A stretch of 25,116 nucleotides of DNA, taken from assembly GCA_041738285.1 (NCBI GenBank), contig JBGSQB010000081.1, forward strand, positions 1 through 25,116. Direction: 5' to 3'. Shown here one piece after another: positions 14,379-22,641 of this stretch (position 1 is the stretch's first letter; the number at the start of each line of letters is the position of its first letter). This DNA is from SZUA-521 sp041738285. Its GTDB lineage: Bacteria; Pseudomonadota; Gammaproteobacteria; Pseudomonadales; Azotimanducaceae. The translations under genes and the position numbers were made by a program. Below the pieces are notes generated by a model. The model had not been told where the DNA came from. It made no database searches and saw only the letters and a list, made by a program, of their open reading frames with translations.

Positions 14379-15323
14379 TCAGCCCCCGAGTTCCCGGGCG
14401 ATCTCGGCGAACATCCGATCGCGGACCGCAGCCGATTCATTGACCAGATGGTGCTTCGCTTCGGGGATGTAGAACACCCGCGGTTCGAACAACCGGCCGA
14501 TTACCTTCATGTTGTATTTTCGGTCCACCGTACGGTCCGCGTCCCCTTGAATAACGAGCGGTGACACATCCGTGGCGGGATAGCGTTCGAAGCGCTTGCG
14601 CCATTCCTGCATTGCGGTCACCCACTGAACCGGCAACGTGCGCGCCTGCAGGGGATCGCGGTCGCGCAGGAATTCTATGAACTCGCGATCATCCGCATTG
14701 CTGGTGAATGTGCGCGGTCGCTCCGTGATCGTGCGTCGGGCGATCTCGTAGATGATCCGATTGACCGGCCACAGATACGGCCGCACCAGCGGCGCGAGCA
14801 GCACCACTTTCTCGAAGGGCGATGTGCGCGCGTCCACGCGATTGCGCAACAGCCATTCCATCGCGATCGCCCCGCCGGTGCTCTGACCGAACAGATGCAC
14901 GGGCTTTGGCAGGTGCGCTTGCAGTGCCGCAAGGCTCGCATTGAACGCATCGACATAGTGATCGAAGGTATCGATGGTTGCCGGCGCACCACTCGATAGC
15001 CCATGGCCTGGCAGGTCGAAGGATGCAACCGCGAGGTTACGATCGAGCAGGAACCGAATCAGATGCCGATAAAGGCCGACGTGATCGTAATAGCCGTGAA
15101 TGACCAGTGCGCTGCCGGTTGCGTCCCGCGGCCGCCACAGATGCACGGCCAGTTCATGGGTCGAAGTCTCTAATCGACCCAGGTGATGAGCAAGGCCTTC
15201 GATCTGATCGGCGAAGTGAATGCCGTAGTGTCGCAGGTATGCATCTTCCGCCGCGGTGAGCACGGTCGGTGCGTCGGGGACGAGGGGGCGCAGACCTTGG
15301 CGTAGTTGGGCGGGGTCGAACAT
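14379..15323 (-). CDS. Alpha/beta hydrolase, monoacylglycerol-lipase-like
   Basis: The 314 residues show an alpha/beta-hydrolase fold of the serine aminopeptidase S33/Hydrolase_4 group, which includes monoacylglycerol lipases and lysophospholipases. The oxyanion loop is VIHGYYDH (74-81), the nucleophile is Ser148 in FGQSTGG, the acid is probably Asp263 in QGDADRTVD, and the base is His292 in AKHHLVNE. There is no signal peptide, so it is likely cytosolic. A cap segment lies at about 175-235. The actual substrate is not clear from sequence. No Shine-Dalgarno precedes ATG 15323 (the upstream bases are pyrimidine-rich), so translation may be weak or use a leader effect. It ends exactly against the BLUF gene (TGA|TCA) on the other strand. 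Confidence 0.85.
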   Translation of the reverse strand: MFDPAQLRQGLRPLVPDAPTVLTAAEDAYLRHYGIHFADQIEGLAHHLGRLETSTHELAVHLWRPRDATGSALVIHGYYDHVGLYRHLIRFLLDRNLAVASFDLPGHGLSSGAPATIDTFDHYVDAFNASLAALQAHLPKPVHLFGQSTGGAIAMEWLLRNRVDARTSPFEKVVLLAPLVRPYLWPVNRIIYEIARRTITERPRTFTSNADDREFIEFLRDRDPLQARTLPVQWVTAMQEWRKRFERYPATDVSPLVIQGDADRTVDRKYNMKVIGRLFEPRVFYIPEAKHHLVNESAAVRDRMFAEIARELGG

Positions 15324-15338
15324 GGGGAGAGAACAGCT

Positions 15339-15427
15339 GGGAAATAGGGGACAGTTTACCTATTCGGACGGAAGAACCGCGTTACCTGCAAACGCTAGAC
15401 CGATAAGTTAACTGTCCCCTATTTCCC
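15339..15427. repeat. 18-bp perfect inverted repeat with ACTGTCCCC core
   Basis: GGGAAATAGGGGACAGTT (15339-15356) is the exact reverse complement of 15410-15427, with 53 bases between. It shares GGGGACAGT/ACTGTCCCC with the repeat at 9627-9696. The spacing, GC-rich core and intergenic location resemble REP-type elements mobilised by RAYT (REP-associated tyrosine) transposases; no transposase gene is in the window. The element lies between the fba stop and the hydrolase start, so it may also shape their transcripts. Confidence 0.8.
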
Positions 15428-15465
15428 TCGCTCGCTACGACCCGACGAATCGAGTTTCCTGAACA

Positions 15466-15493
15466 AGTAAACTGTTCCCCTCCGCTGTCCCCC
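15466..15493. repeat. Degenerate copies of the ACTGTCCCC repeat
   Basis: GTAAACTGTTCCCC (15467-15480) matches the reverse complement of 15347-15359 except for one inserted base, and GCTGTCCCCC follows at 15484-15493, right up to the fba stop. They look like decayed or partial repeat arms next to the intact element. Confidence 0.6.
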
Positions 15494-16558
15494 TCAGTTC
15501 ACCACCGGATCCAGCTCACCCTTCTCATACCGCACGAACATCGAGTCGAGCGCCAGCACGCTGATCTTCGATGCCTGACCCGCGGTGTTGAACGCTTCAT
15601 AGCGCTCAATGACGATCTTCTTCATCGCCTTGGTGGTCTCGGCGAGATACTTACGGGGATCGAACTCGCTCTTGTTCTTCGCAAGGAACTGGCGGATCGC
15701 CGCCGTCGATGCCAGCCGCAGGTCCGTGTCGATGTTGACCTTGCGCACGCCGTGGCGAATGCCTTCCTGGATTTCCGACAGCGGCACGCCATAGGTTTCC
15801 TTGATCTCGCCACCATGCTGGTTGATCACTTTGAGCAGATCCTGCGGCACCGATGATGAGCCGTGCATCACGAGGTGCGTGTTTGGAATGCGAGCGTTGA
15901 TCTCTTTGATGCGATCGATTGCCAGTACATCGCCAGTGGGCGGCCGCGTGAACTTGTAGGCGCCGTGCGAAGTGCCGATGGCAATCGCGAGTGCATCTAC
16001 TTTAGTCTGTTTGACGAAGTCGGCGGCCTGTTCGGGATCGGTGAGCAGCATGTCCATCGACAACGAGCCTTCGTGCCCACCGCCGTCTTCCTCGCCGCCC
16101 ATGCCAGTTTCGAGGCTGCCTAAACAGCCGAGCTCACCCTCGACCGACACGCCACACGCATGCGCCATATCCACCACCCGGCGCGTGACCTCGACGTTGT
16201 ACTCATAGCTCATCGGCGTCTTCTGATCTTCGCCCAGTGAGCCATCCATCATCACCGACGAAAAACCCAGCTGTATCGAGCGCTGACAGACTGCTGGCGA
16301 TGCGCCGTGGTCCTGGTGCATGACGATGGGGATCGCAGGAAACTCTTCGATCGCCGCCAGAATCAGGTGGCGAAGGAAGTTTGGACCTGCGTACTTACGC
16401 GCGCCGGCACTCGCCTGAACGATGACGGGGCTGTCGGTTGCGGCCGCGCCTTCCATGATCGCGCGCATCTGTTCGAGGTTGTTGACGTTGAACGCGGGTA
16501 CGCCGTAGTCGTGCTCGGCGGCGTGATCGAGTACCTGGCGCATGCTGATGAGAGGCAT
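15494..16558 (-). CDS. fba: Class II fructose-bisphosphate aldolase
   Basis: It splits fructose 1,6-bisphosphate into triose phosphates, or condenses them in gluconeogenesis, with a zinc ion. The 354 residues match the long class II type found in Pseudomonas and Xanthomonas. HQDHG (81-85) holds the catalytic Asp83 and zinc ligand His84, SVEGELGCLG lies near 180, and further zinc/substrate blocks are IGTSHGAY and VMHGSSS. NIDTDLRLA near 290 is the conserved phosphate-binding strand. ATG 16558 is set by GGAGA eight bases upstream and by the family start MPLISMRQVL; a longer in-frame extension runs back into pgk and is not coding. It is the last gene of the tkt-pgk-fba unit, 22 bases after pgk. 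Confidence 0.96.
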   Translation of the reverse strand: MPLISMRQVLDHAAEHDYGVPAFNVNNLEQMRAIMEGAAATDSPVIVQASAGARKYAGPNFLRHLILAAIEEFPAIPIVMHQDHGASPAVCQRSIQLGFSSVMMDGSLGEDQKTPMSYEYNVEVTRRVVDMAHACGVSVEGELGCLGSLETGMGGEEDGGGHEGSLSMDMLLTDPEQAADFVKQTKVDALAIAIGTSHGAYKFTRPPTGDVLAIDRIKEINARIPNTHLVMHGSSSVPQDLLKVINQHGGEIKETYGVPLSEIQEGIRHGVRKVNIDTDLRLASTAAIRQFLAKNKSEFDPRKYLAETTKAMKKIVIERYEAFNTAGQASKISVLALDSMFVRYEKGELDPVVN

Positions 16559-16580
16559 TTTTGATTCTCCGATGAGATGA

Positions 16581-17756
16581 CTACCGTTGCGCGCGTGTCT
16601 CGAGGATCGCGACCGCGGGCAACGTCTTTCCTTCCACGAACTCGAGAAACGCGCCGCCACCGGTGGAAATGTACGAAATACCGTCGGCGACGCCGTACTT
16701 GTCGATGGCCGCCAGCGTATCGCCACCACCGGCGATTGAGAAAGCAGCGCTTTGTGCGATGGCTTCAGCGAGTACGCGCGTGCCTTCGCCGAACTGATCG
16801 TGCTCGAATACACCGACCGGCCCGTTCCAGAGCACGGTGCCGGCTGCAGCGATGCGGATCGCGAGCGCTCGCGCCGTTGCCGGCCCAATGTCGAGGATCA
16901 TTTCGTCGTGACCCACTTGTTCAGGCAACCGCAGGGTTGCGGTGGCCGACTCGCTGATCTGCGTCCCCACCATCACGTCGACGGGCAGTGGCACCTCCAC
17001 CTTGGCAGCGATTCGGCGCGCAGTCTCGATCAGATCGGGTTCGTACAACGACCGGCCGACGGGGTGACCCGCTGCGGCGAGAAAGGTATTGGCGATGCCG
17101 CCGCCGACGATGATGGTATCGGCAATGGCCGCGAGCCGTTCGAGCACCTCGAGCTTGGTGGAGACTTTCGAGCCGGCGACGATGGCGATCAGCGGCCGCT
17201 TGGGCGCGGTCAGCGCGCGGCCAAGCGCATCGAGTTCTGCCGCGAGCAGCGGTCCCGCACAAGCGATCTTGGCGTGACGGGCAATGCCGTGGGTCGACAC
17301 CTGAGCGCGGTGCGCGGTGCCGAAGGCGTCCATCACGAACACATCGCACAGCGCCGCCATCTTTCGCGCCAGCGCATCATCGTCTTTGGCTTCACCCTTC
17401 AGCCAGCGCACGTTCTCCATCAGTTTTATCTCACCGGGGGCGATGGCAACACCATCGATCCAACTGGACACGAGCGGTACGTCGCGGCCAAGGAGTTTTG
17501 CAAGGTGGGCCGCGACGGGCGCCAACGAAGCCTCCGGTTCGCTCGAAGCATCCTTACCTTCGGTTGGACGGCCCAGATGCGACACCACCATCACGGCAGC
17601 TCCGGCTCCGAGGGCCGCGCGCAGCGTTGGCAACGCCGCAAGGATGCGCGCATCGCTCGTGACCCGACCGTCCTTCACCGGCACATTCAGATCTTCACGG
17701 ATCAGGACGCGCTTGCCGCTGAGCTCGACATCCGTCATCCGCATCACAATACTCAT
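16581..17756 (-). CDS. pgk: Phosphoglycerate kinase
   Basis: It transfers phosphate between 1,3-bisphosphoglycerate and ADP. The 391 residues begin MSIVMRMTDVELSGKRVLIR, close to E. coli Pgk (MSVIKMTDLDLAGKRVFIR). The signature REDLNVP lies at 20-26, the substrate arginine block SHLGRPTEG near 60-68, and nucleotide-binding segments include GSKVSTK, GGGIANTF, WNGPVGVFE and the C-terminal STGGGAFLE. The ATG at 17756 overlaps the transketolase stop by four bases (ATGA), which fixes the start better than the later ATGs at 17744 and 17738. Typical gammaproteobacterial clusters place a gap (or epd) gene between tkt and pgk and often pyk before fba; both are absent here. Confidence 0.96.
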   Translation of the reverse strand: MSIVMRMTDVELSGKRVLIREDLNVPVKDGRVTSDARILAALPTLRAALGAGAAVMVVSHLGRPTEGKDASSEPEASLAPVAAHLAKLLGRDVPLVSSWIDGVAIAPGEIKLMENVRWLKGEAKDDDALARKMAALCDVFVMDAFGTAHRAQVSTHGIARHAKIACAGPLLAAELDALGRALTAPKRPLIAIVAGSKVSTKLEVLERLAAIADTIIVGGGIANTFLAAAGHPVGRSLYEPDLIETARRIAAKVEVPLPVDVMVGTQISESATATLRLPEQVGHDEMILDIGPATARALAIRIAAAGTVLWNGPVGVFEHDQFGEGTRVLAEAIAQSAAFSIAGGGDTLAAIDKYGVADGISYISTGGGAFLEFVEGKTLPAVAILETRAQR

Positions 17757-19759
17757 GCCTGCAACCGCTCCCTGACCTTGCGTACCGCATCGATCACCGC
17801 CGCTTCGGTGATGCCGAGTTCCGCGAGCGCCGTGTCTCCCGGCGCCGACATCCCGTACCGCGCGATGCCCACGACCGCGCCATCGAGTCCGACGAATCGA
17901 TACCAATAGTCGGGATGCCCGGCTTCGACGGCGACCCGCGCACGCATCGCCGCCGGCAACACGGACTCCCGGTAGGCGGCATCCTGGGCAAGGAACGCAT
18001 CCGCACTCGGCATGGAGACGACGCGCACGCCGATCCCGGCGTCGGCAAGCTTCCTGGCCGCGGCCACCGCGATGCCGACTTCCGAGCCAGTGGCAATGAC
18101 AATCGCATCGAGGCTGCCGGTCTCTTTGGCGAGCACGTAACCGCCGCGGTCAATGTTGGCAAACGCAGTGTCACCCCGAATCTGGGCCTTGGTCTTCTGG
18201 CGGGTGAACACGAGCGCCGTCGGCCCATTGCGTCGCGACAGCGCCTCGCGCCAGGCGATTGCGCTCTCCACCGTGTCGCATGGCCGCCAGACCGCGAGGT
18301 TCGGTGTCGTGCGCAAGCTCGCCAGTTGTTCCACGGGTTGGTGAGTCGGACCATCTTCGCCGACCGCAACCGAATCGTGGGTGTACACGAAAATGTTGCG
18401 AATGCCCATGATCGAAGCAAGGCGCACCGCGTTGCGCGCGTACTCCATGAACACGAGAAAGGTGCCGGAGTAGGGGATGAATCCGCCATGTAGCGCAATG
18501 CCGTTGGTGATCGCGCTCATGCCGAACTCGCGCACGCCGTAGTTCAAGTAGTTGCCCGCCGACTGCGGCGACAGCTCCGTTGCCCCCTTCCACTTGGTGC
18601 CGTTGGATCCGGTGAGATCCGCTGAGCCACCAATGAGCCCCACCAGTCTCGGCCCAACGGTGGCAAGGCAGCGCTGAGACGACTTGCGGGTTTCCAGATC
18701 TTCGGGGTTGGTCTGGGCGCTGCGCGCCAGAAGATCGAGGGCTTCGCGCCATTCGCCGGCGAAATCTCCCGCGAGGCGCGATTCGAGTTCCGCTGCTTCC
18801 GACGGAAACTTCGCGCGATAGGCCTTGAACAGCTTCTGCCACCGCTGTTCATGGTCGGCGCCAGCGGCGCGGCAATCCCAGTCCTTGCGGATGGCGTCGG
18901 GAATCTCGAACGGTGGATAGCGCCAGTTGAGTGTCAGACGCGCGGCCTTCACCTCGTCTGGTCCAAGCGCTGCGCCATGGGCCGCTTCCGATCCCTGCTT
19001 GTTCGGTGCGCCGAAGCCGATCACGGTGCGCGCGCAGATGAGCGTCGGTCGATCCTCCTCGGCACAGGCATTGGTCAGTGCTGCAAGAATCTCGTCGGCA
19101 TCGTGGCCATCGACGTCCCGGATCACGCGCCAGCCATAGGCCTCGAACCGCGCCGGCACATCCTCGGTGAACCAGCCGCTGGTGTCGCCGTCGATGGAAA
19201 TGCCGTTGTCATCGTAGACCACCTTGAGCTTGCCCAGCCGCTGCGTACCGGCGAAGGATGCCGCCTCGTGGGAGATGCCTTCCATCAGACACCCATCCCC
19301 GACCACAGCCCATGTGCGGTGATTGACGATCGCAAATCCGTCCCGGTTATAGGCGCGGGCAAGTTCGCGCTCGGCCATCGCCATGCCCACCGCATTGGCA
19401 AGACCTTGACCGAGCGGACCGGTGGTGGTCTCGACACCTGCGCATTCACCGAGCTCGGGATGACCCGCGGTCGGCGAGTGCAGCTGGCGGAAGTTCTTCA
19501 AGTCGTCGATCGAGACCTCATACCCGGTCAGGTGCAACACCGCGTAGAGCAACATCGACGCATGGCCGTTGGACAGCACGAAACGGTCGCGGTCGGGCCA
19601 CTTTGGGTTGCCCGGGTTGTGTTTGAGCACTTCGCGCCACAGCACTTCAGCGATGTCGGCAAGGCCCATGGGCGCGCCTGGATGGCCCGAGTTGGCGCGC
19701 TCGACGGCATCCATGGCCAGCGCCCGGATGGCGTTGGCACGTTCGGTTGCAGATGACAT
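17753..19759 (-). CDS. tkt: Transketolase
   Basis: Thiamine-diphosphate enzyme that moves two-carbon units between sugar phosphates in the pentose phosphate pathway. The 668 residues are close to E. coli TktA (663) throughout. The start MSSATERANAIRALAMDAV mirrors E. coli MSSRKELANAIRALSMDAV, which selects ATG 19759 over an upstream ATG at 19819. The thiamine motif runs from GDG (154-156) to Asn185 in DDNGISIDG; catalytic His26 is in SGHPGAP; the pyrimidine-domain FVYTHDS and GEDGPTHQPVEQ blocks follow near 450-475. It is the promoter-proximal gene of the operon with pgk and fba and is divergent from metK. No strong Shine-Dalgarno is seen before the ATG. Confidence 0.97.
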   Translation of the reverse strand: MSSATERANAIRALAMDAVERANSGHPGAPMGLADIAEVLWREVLKHNPGNPKWPDRDRFVLSNGHASMLLYAVLHLTGYEVSIDDLKNFRQLHSPTAGHPELGECAGVETTTGPLGQGLANAVGMAMAERELARAYNRDGFAIVNHRTWAVVGDGCLMEGISHEAASFAGTQRLGKLKVVYDDNGISIDGDTSGWFTEDVPARFEAYGWRVIRDVDGHDADEILAALTNACAEEDRPTLICARTVIGFGAPNKQGSEAAHGAALGPDEVKAARLTLNWRYPPFEIPDAIRKDWDCRAAGADHEQRWQKLFKAYRAKFPSEAAELESRLAGDFAGEWREALDLLARSAQTNPEDLETRKSSQRCLATVGPRLVGLIGGSADLTGSNGTKWKGATELSPQSAGNYLNYGVREFGMSAITNGIALHGGFIPYSGTFLVFMEYARNAVRLASIMGIRNIFVYTHDSVAVGEDGPTHQPVEQLASLRTTPNLAVWRPCDTVESAIAWREALSRRNGPTALVFTRQKTKAQIRGDTAFANIDRGGYVLAKETGSLDAIVIATGSEVGIAVAAARKLADAGIGVRVVSMPSADAFLAQDAAYRESVLPAAMRARVAVEAGHPDYWYRFVGLDGAVVGIARYGMSAPGDTALAELGITEAAVIDAVRKVRERLQA

Positions 19760-19795
19760 GGTGGTGATTTCGGGCCAGAAACGAGGAGGGCGGCT

Positions 19796-19824
19796 ATTGT
19801 CTGGGTTCATACACCGCATGGCAA
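19796..19824 (-). promoter_or_regulatory. Sigma70-type promoter for tkt-pgk-fba
   Basis: On the minus strand a -35 box TTGCCA (19819-19824) and a -10 box GACAAT (19796-19801) are separated by exactly 17 bases. They match consensus at five and four of six positions. Transcription would start near 19789, about 30 bases before the tkt ATG. Confidence 0.5.
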
Positions 19825-19836
19825 TTTCGAATACAC

Positions 19837-19873
19837 ATCGGTCGACCTAAACCGATACCATTGCCCGCTTTAG
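19837..19873 (+). promoter_or_regulatory. Structured leader candidate upstream of metK
   Basis: ATCGGT (19837-19842) and ACCGAT (19851-19856) make a 6-bp stem with an 8-base loop. Loop-side CTAAA (19847-19851) can pair with TTTAG (19869-19873), just before the GGAAC ribosome-binding region at 19881-19885, giving an H-type pseudoknot layout. Short pseudoknots of this kind are used by some SAM-responsive leaders, but I cannot match it to a known riboswitch consensus, and a 5-bp pairing can arise by chance. Confidence 0.25.
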
Positions 19874-19894
19874 TGATTCCGGAACAACGCCCGC

Positions 19895-21061
19895 ATGGCC
19901 GATTACAGCGTATTCACCTCCGAGAGCGTCTCGGAAGGCCACCCCGACAAGATGGCAGACCAGATCTCCGATGCCGTCGTCGATGCCATGCTCGCCCAGG
20001 ATCCGGAGTCGCGGGTTGCCTGCGAAACCTTGATCAAGACCGGTATTGTGGTGCTCGCCGGTGAGTTCCGCTCCAAGGCCGACGTGAACCTGGACCAGCT
20101 GGTTCGTACCGTCATCCGCGACATCGGCTATGACCATGCCGCGCTCGGCTTCGTCGCCGACGAGGTCGCGATCATGAACGCGCTGGGTTATCAGTCCCAG
20201 GACATCGCAATGGGTGTCGATGAGTCCGAAGGCCACGAGCAGGGCGCCGGCGATCAGGGGCTCATGTTCGGTTACGCCACCAACGAAACCGACGTCTTGA
20301 TGCCCGCACCGATCACCTATGCCCATCGCCTGGTGCAGCGCCAGGCCGAAGCCCGCAAGAACGGCACGCTCCCCTTCCTTCGCCCCGATGCCAAGAGCCA
20401 GCTCACCTTCCGCTACGCGCCGGACGGCAAAGTGATCGGCATCGATGCGGTGGTGCTGTCCACCCAGCACAACCCGGAAGTGTCTCAGGCTGACCTGCGC
20501 GAAGGCGTGCACGAGGAAATCATCAAGAAGGTGCTGCCCGGAAACTGGCTGACCAAGGACACCAAGATCTTCATCAACCCGACCGGCAAGTTCGTCATCG
20601 GCGGCCCAGTCGGCGACTGCGGGCTGACCGGGCGCAAGATCATCGTCGACACCTACGGCGGTATGGCCAGGCACGGTGGTGGCGCGTTCTCGGGCAAGGA
20701 TCCGTCGAAGGTCGATCGGTCCGCCGCCTATGCTGGCCGCTATGTGGCCAAAAACCTGGTCGCCGCCGGCATTGCCGATCGGGTCGAAATTCAAGTGAGC
20801 TACGCCATTGGTGTCGCCGAACCGACCTCGATCAGCGTCAACACCTTCGGCACCGGCAAACTGTCCGACGAAGCCATCGTCAGGCTGGTGCGCGAGCACT
20901 TCGATCTGCGGCCACGCGGTTTGATCGCGATGCTCGATCTGAAGCGTCCGATCTATCAGCCCACTGCCGCCTACGGTCACTTCGGCCGCACCGAGCGCGA
21001 GTTCAGCTGGGAACGAACCGACCGCGCAAAAGCCCTGGCGGAGGCGGCCCGCGCCGCCTGA
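19895..21061 (+). CDS. metK: S-adenosylmethionine synthase
   Basis: MetK makes S-adenosylmethionine from methionine and ATP. The 388 residues carry the ATP-site GHPDK (15-19, catalytic His16), the signature GAGDQGLMFGYA (117-128) and the second signature GGAFSGKDPSKVDRS near 260-275. ATG 19895 gives the family N-terminus and has GGAAC about ten bases upstream. It leads metK-metF-rsmE. In many proteobacteria metK is followed by ahcY and then metF; ahcY is missing from this interval. The 135-base gap shared with divergent tkt holds the tkt promoter and a possible leader structure. Confidence 0.97.
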   Translation: MADYSVFTSESVSEGHPDKMADQISDAVVDAMLAQDPESRVACETLIKTGIVVLAGEFRSKADVNLDQLVRTVIRDIGYDHAALGFVADEVAIMNALGYQSQDIAMGVDESEGHEQGAGDQGLMFGYATNETDVLMPAPITYAHRLVQRQAEARKNGTLPFLRPDAKSQLTFRYAPDGKVIGIDAVVLSTQHNPEVSQADLREGVHEEIIKKVLPGNWLTKDTKIFINPTGKFVIGGPVGDCGLTGRKIIVDTYGGMARHGGGAFSGKDPSKVDRSAAYAGRYVAKNLVAAGIADRVEIQVSYAIGVAEPTSISVNTFGTGKLSDEAIVRLVREHFDLRPRGLIAMLDLKRPIYQPTAAYGHFGRTEREFSWERTDRAKALAEAARAA

Positions 21062-21075
21062 TCGGCCGCACCGTC

Positions 21076-21909
21076 GTGGCGTTCAGCCTCAGCTTCGAAT
21101 TCTCCTCGCCGCGCACCGAGGACGGTCGTGCATCGCTCCTGCGCACCGCCACGCGCCTTGCGGCCCATGACCCTGCCTACTATTCGGTCACCTACGGTGC
21201 GGGCGGATCGACCAAGGATGGCACCTTCGAAACCGTTGCCGACTTGCGCAAACACGGCTTCGCCGCTGCGCCGCATCTGTCCATCGGCACCGACGACGAT
21301 GTGGCCGTGCTCGAGCTCGTCGATCGCTACTGCGCCCTCGGCGTCGATCGCATTGTCGCGCTGCGCGGTGATGTCCCCTCGGGCATGGGTGCCGGCCGCA
21401 ACGTGCGCTACGCGGAATCGCTGGTGAAGCTGCTGCGCGCCCATCGCGGCGACGCATTGCACATCGAAGTCGCGGCTTATCCGGAAACGCATCCGGATGC
21501 GCGCACGCCGGAAGCCGACATGGCTTTTTTCCGCCGCAAGATCGAGGCCGGTGCGAACGGCGGGATCACGCAGTACTTCTACAACGCCGACGCTTATTTC
21601 GACTTCGTCGCGCGCGCGGCGGTCGACGTGCCGATCGTGCCGGGTATCATGCCGATCACGAACTATGAGCGCCTGGTGCGGTTCTCCGACAAATGCGGCG
21701 CCGAGATTCCGCGCTGGATCCGCACGCGCCTGGCATCCCTTGCCGATGACGAAGCGGCGCTCAAGGCATTCGGTGTCGAGGTGGTCACCCGACTCTGCCA
21801 GCGGCTGATTGACGGCGGTGCGCCGGGGCTGCACTTTTACACGCTGAACTTCGCCTCCGCGACGGATGCCGTGCTCGAAAACCTCCGTCTGCCGTCGGGT
21901 GATGGCTGA
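21076..21909 (+). CDS. metF: 5,10-methylenetetrahydrofolate reductase
   Basis: The FAD enzyme reduces 5,10-methylene-THF to 5-methyl-THF, the methyl donor for methionine synthesis. The 277-residue TIM barrel starts with the family signature SFEFSSPRTEDG (6-17, catalytic Glu8), then VTYGAGGST (38-46), APHLSIG (65-71), LRGDVP (96-101) and GGITQYFYN near 165. The protein is at the short end for the family (E. coli 296). The start is GTG 21076, 14 bases after metK, with no clear Shine-Dalgarno, so expression probably depends on coupling to metK. It overlaps rsmE by eight bases. MetF and MetK serve the same methionine/SAM cycle. Confidence 0.94.
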   Translation: MAFSLSFEFSSPRTEDGRASLLRTATRLAAHDPAYYSVTYGAGGSTKDGTFETVADLRKHGFAAAPHLSIGTDDDVAVLELVDRYCALGVDRIVALRGDVPSGMGAGRNVRYAESLVKLLRAHRGDALHIEVAAYPETHPDARTPEADMAFFRRKIEAGANGGITQYFYNADAYFDFVARAAVDVPIVPGIMPITNYERLVRFSDKCGAEIPRWIRTRLASLADDEAALKAFGVEVVTRLCQRLIDGGAPGLHFYTLNFASATDAVLENLRLPSGDG

Positions 21910-22636
21910 CCGCCTCAAACACCGCATCTATGTCGATGCGCCCCTCGATCCGGGCGATCGCGTTGTCCTCGATGCTGAACGCGCGCACTACATCGTCCGC
22001 GTCCTTCGGTTGCGCGCCGACGATCGCGTGCTCGTATTCAATGGCGATGGCATCGGCCACGGCGCGTCCATCGCCGGCGCAAGCACCAAACGGTGCGAGC
22101 TCGAGATCGGCACGCCCATCGAGGCTGACGCGGCCCCTGCATTCGCACTGAGCCTTGCGCAATCCCTGATCAAAGGTGATCGACTCGACTACGTGCTGCA
22201 GAAGGCAACCGAACTCGGTGTGACCGACATTCGGCTCATCACCAGCGCACGTACTGAAGTCGCCGTGCGCGACGGCCGCCTCGACCGCCGCATGAGTCAT
22301 TGGCAGAAGGTGATCGTGAGCGCTGCCGAACAGTGCGGCAGATTGCGCCTGCCGACAGTCCATGCGCCCATCGCGCTGGATGAGCTGATCAGCCTGGCAG
22401 CAGGGCAGCGCTACCTGCTGGATCCAGGCGCGGCCGCCTTGTCCCCACCGATTGCAGCCGAAGACACACGCATCCTGGTCGGCCCCGAAGGTGGATTCAG
22501 CGACGCCGAACGCTCGCGAATCCTCGCACGAGGCTACACCGCCATCGGGTTGGGCTCGAAGATTCTGCGCGCCGATACGGCGCCGATCGCGGCGCTGGCG
22601 GTATTGCGCAATGGATGGGGCTGGCAGGCGCCCTGA
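21902..22636 (+). CDS. rsmE: 16S rRNA m3U1498 methyltransferase
   Basis: RsmE methylates U1498 of 16S rRNA with SAM. The 244 residues have an N-terminal PUA-like RNA-binding domain (about 1-70, HYIVRVLRLRADDRVLVFNG) and a C-terminal SPOUT domain with the trefoil-knot SAM site: ALAQSL-like ALSLAQSLIKGDRLDYVLQK (82-101, shown in part), ATELGV (102-107), GPEGG (194-198) and LGSKILRADTA (217-227). ATG 21902 overlaps the metF stop by eight bases; an in-frame ATG at 21866 lies deeper in metF and adds unrelated sequence. Its cofactor is the product of metK two genes upstream. The stop is five bases from the converging CheW-like gene. Confidence 0.94.
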   Translation: MADRLKHRIYVDAPLDPGDRVVLDAERAHYIVRVLRLRADDRVLVFNGDGIGHGASIAGASTKRCELEIGTPIEADAAPAFALSLAQSLIKGDRLDYVLQKATELGVTDIRLITSARTEVAVRDGRLDRRMSHWQKVIVSAAEQCGRLRLPTVHAPIALDELISLAAGQRYLLDPGAAALSPPIAAEDTRILVGPEGGFSDAERSRILARGYTAIGLGSKILRADTAPIAALAVLRNGWGWQAP

Positions 22637-22641
22637 GCGGA

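Noticed and set aside
16559..16888. N-terminal extension of the aldolase to 16888
   Set aside because: The extension is Arg/Ser-rich shadow sequence of pgk; the family start and a good Shine-Dalgarno are at 16558.
19847..20980. Long minus-strand open frame opposite metK
   Set aside because: It is fully antisense to metK, which is unmistakable; the translated product has no family features.
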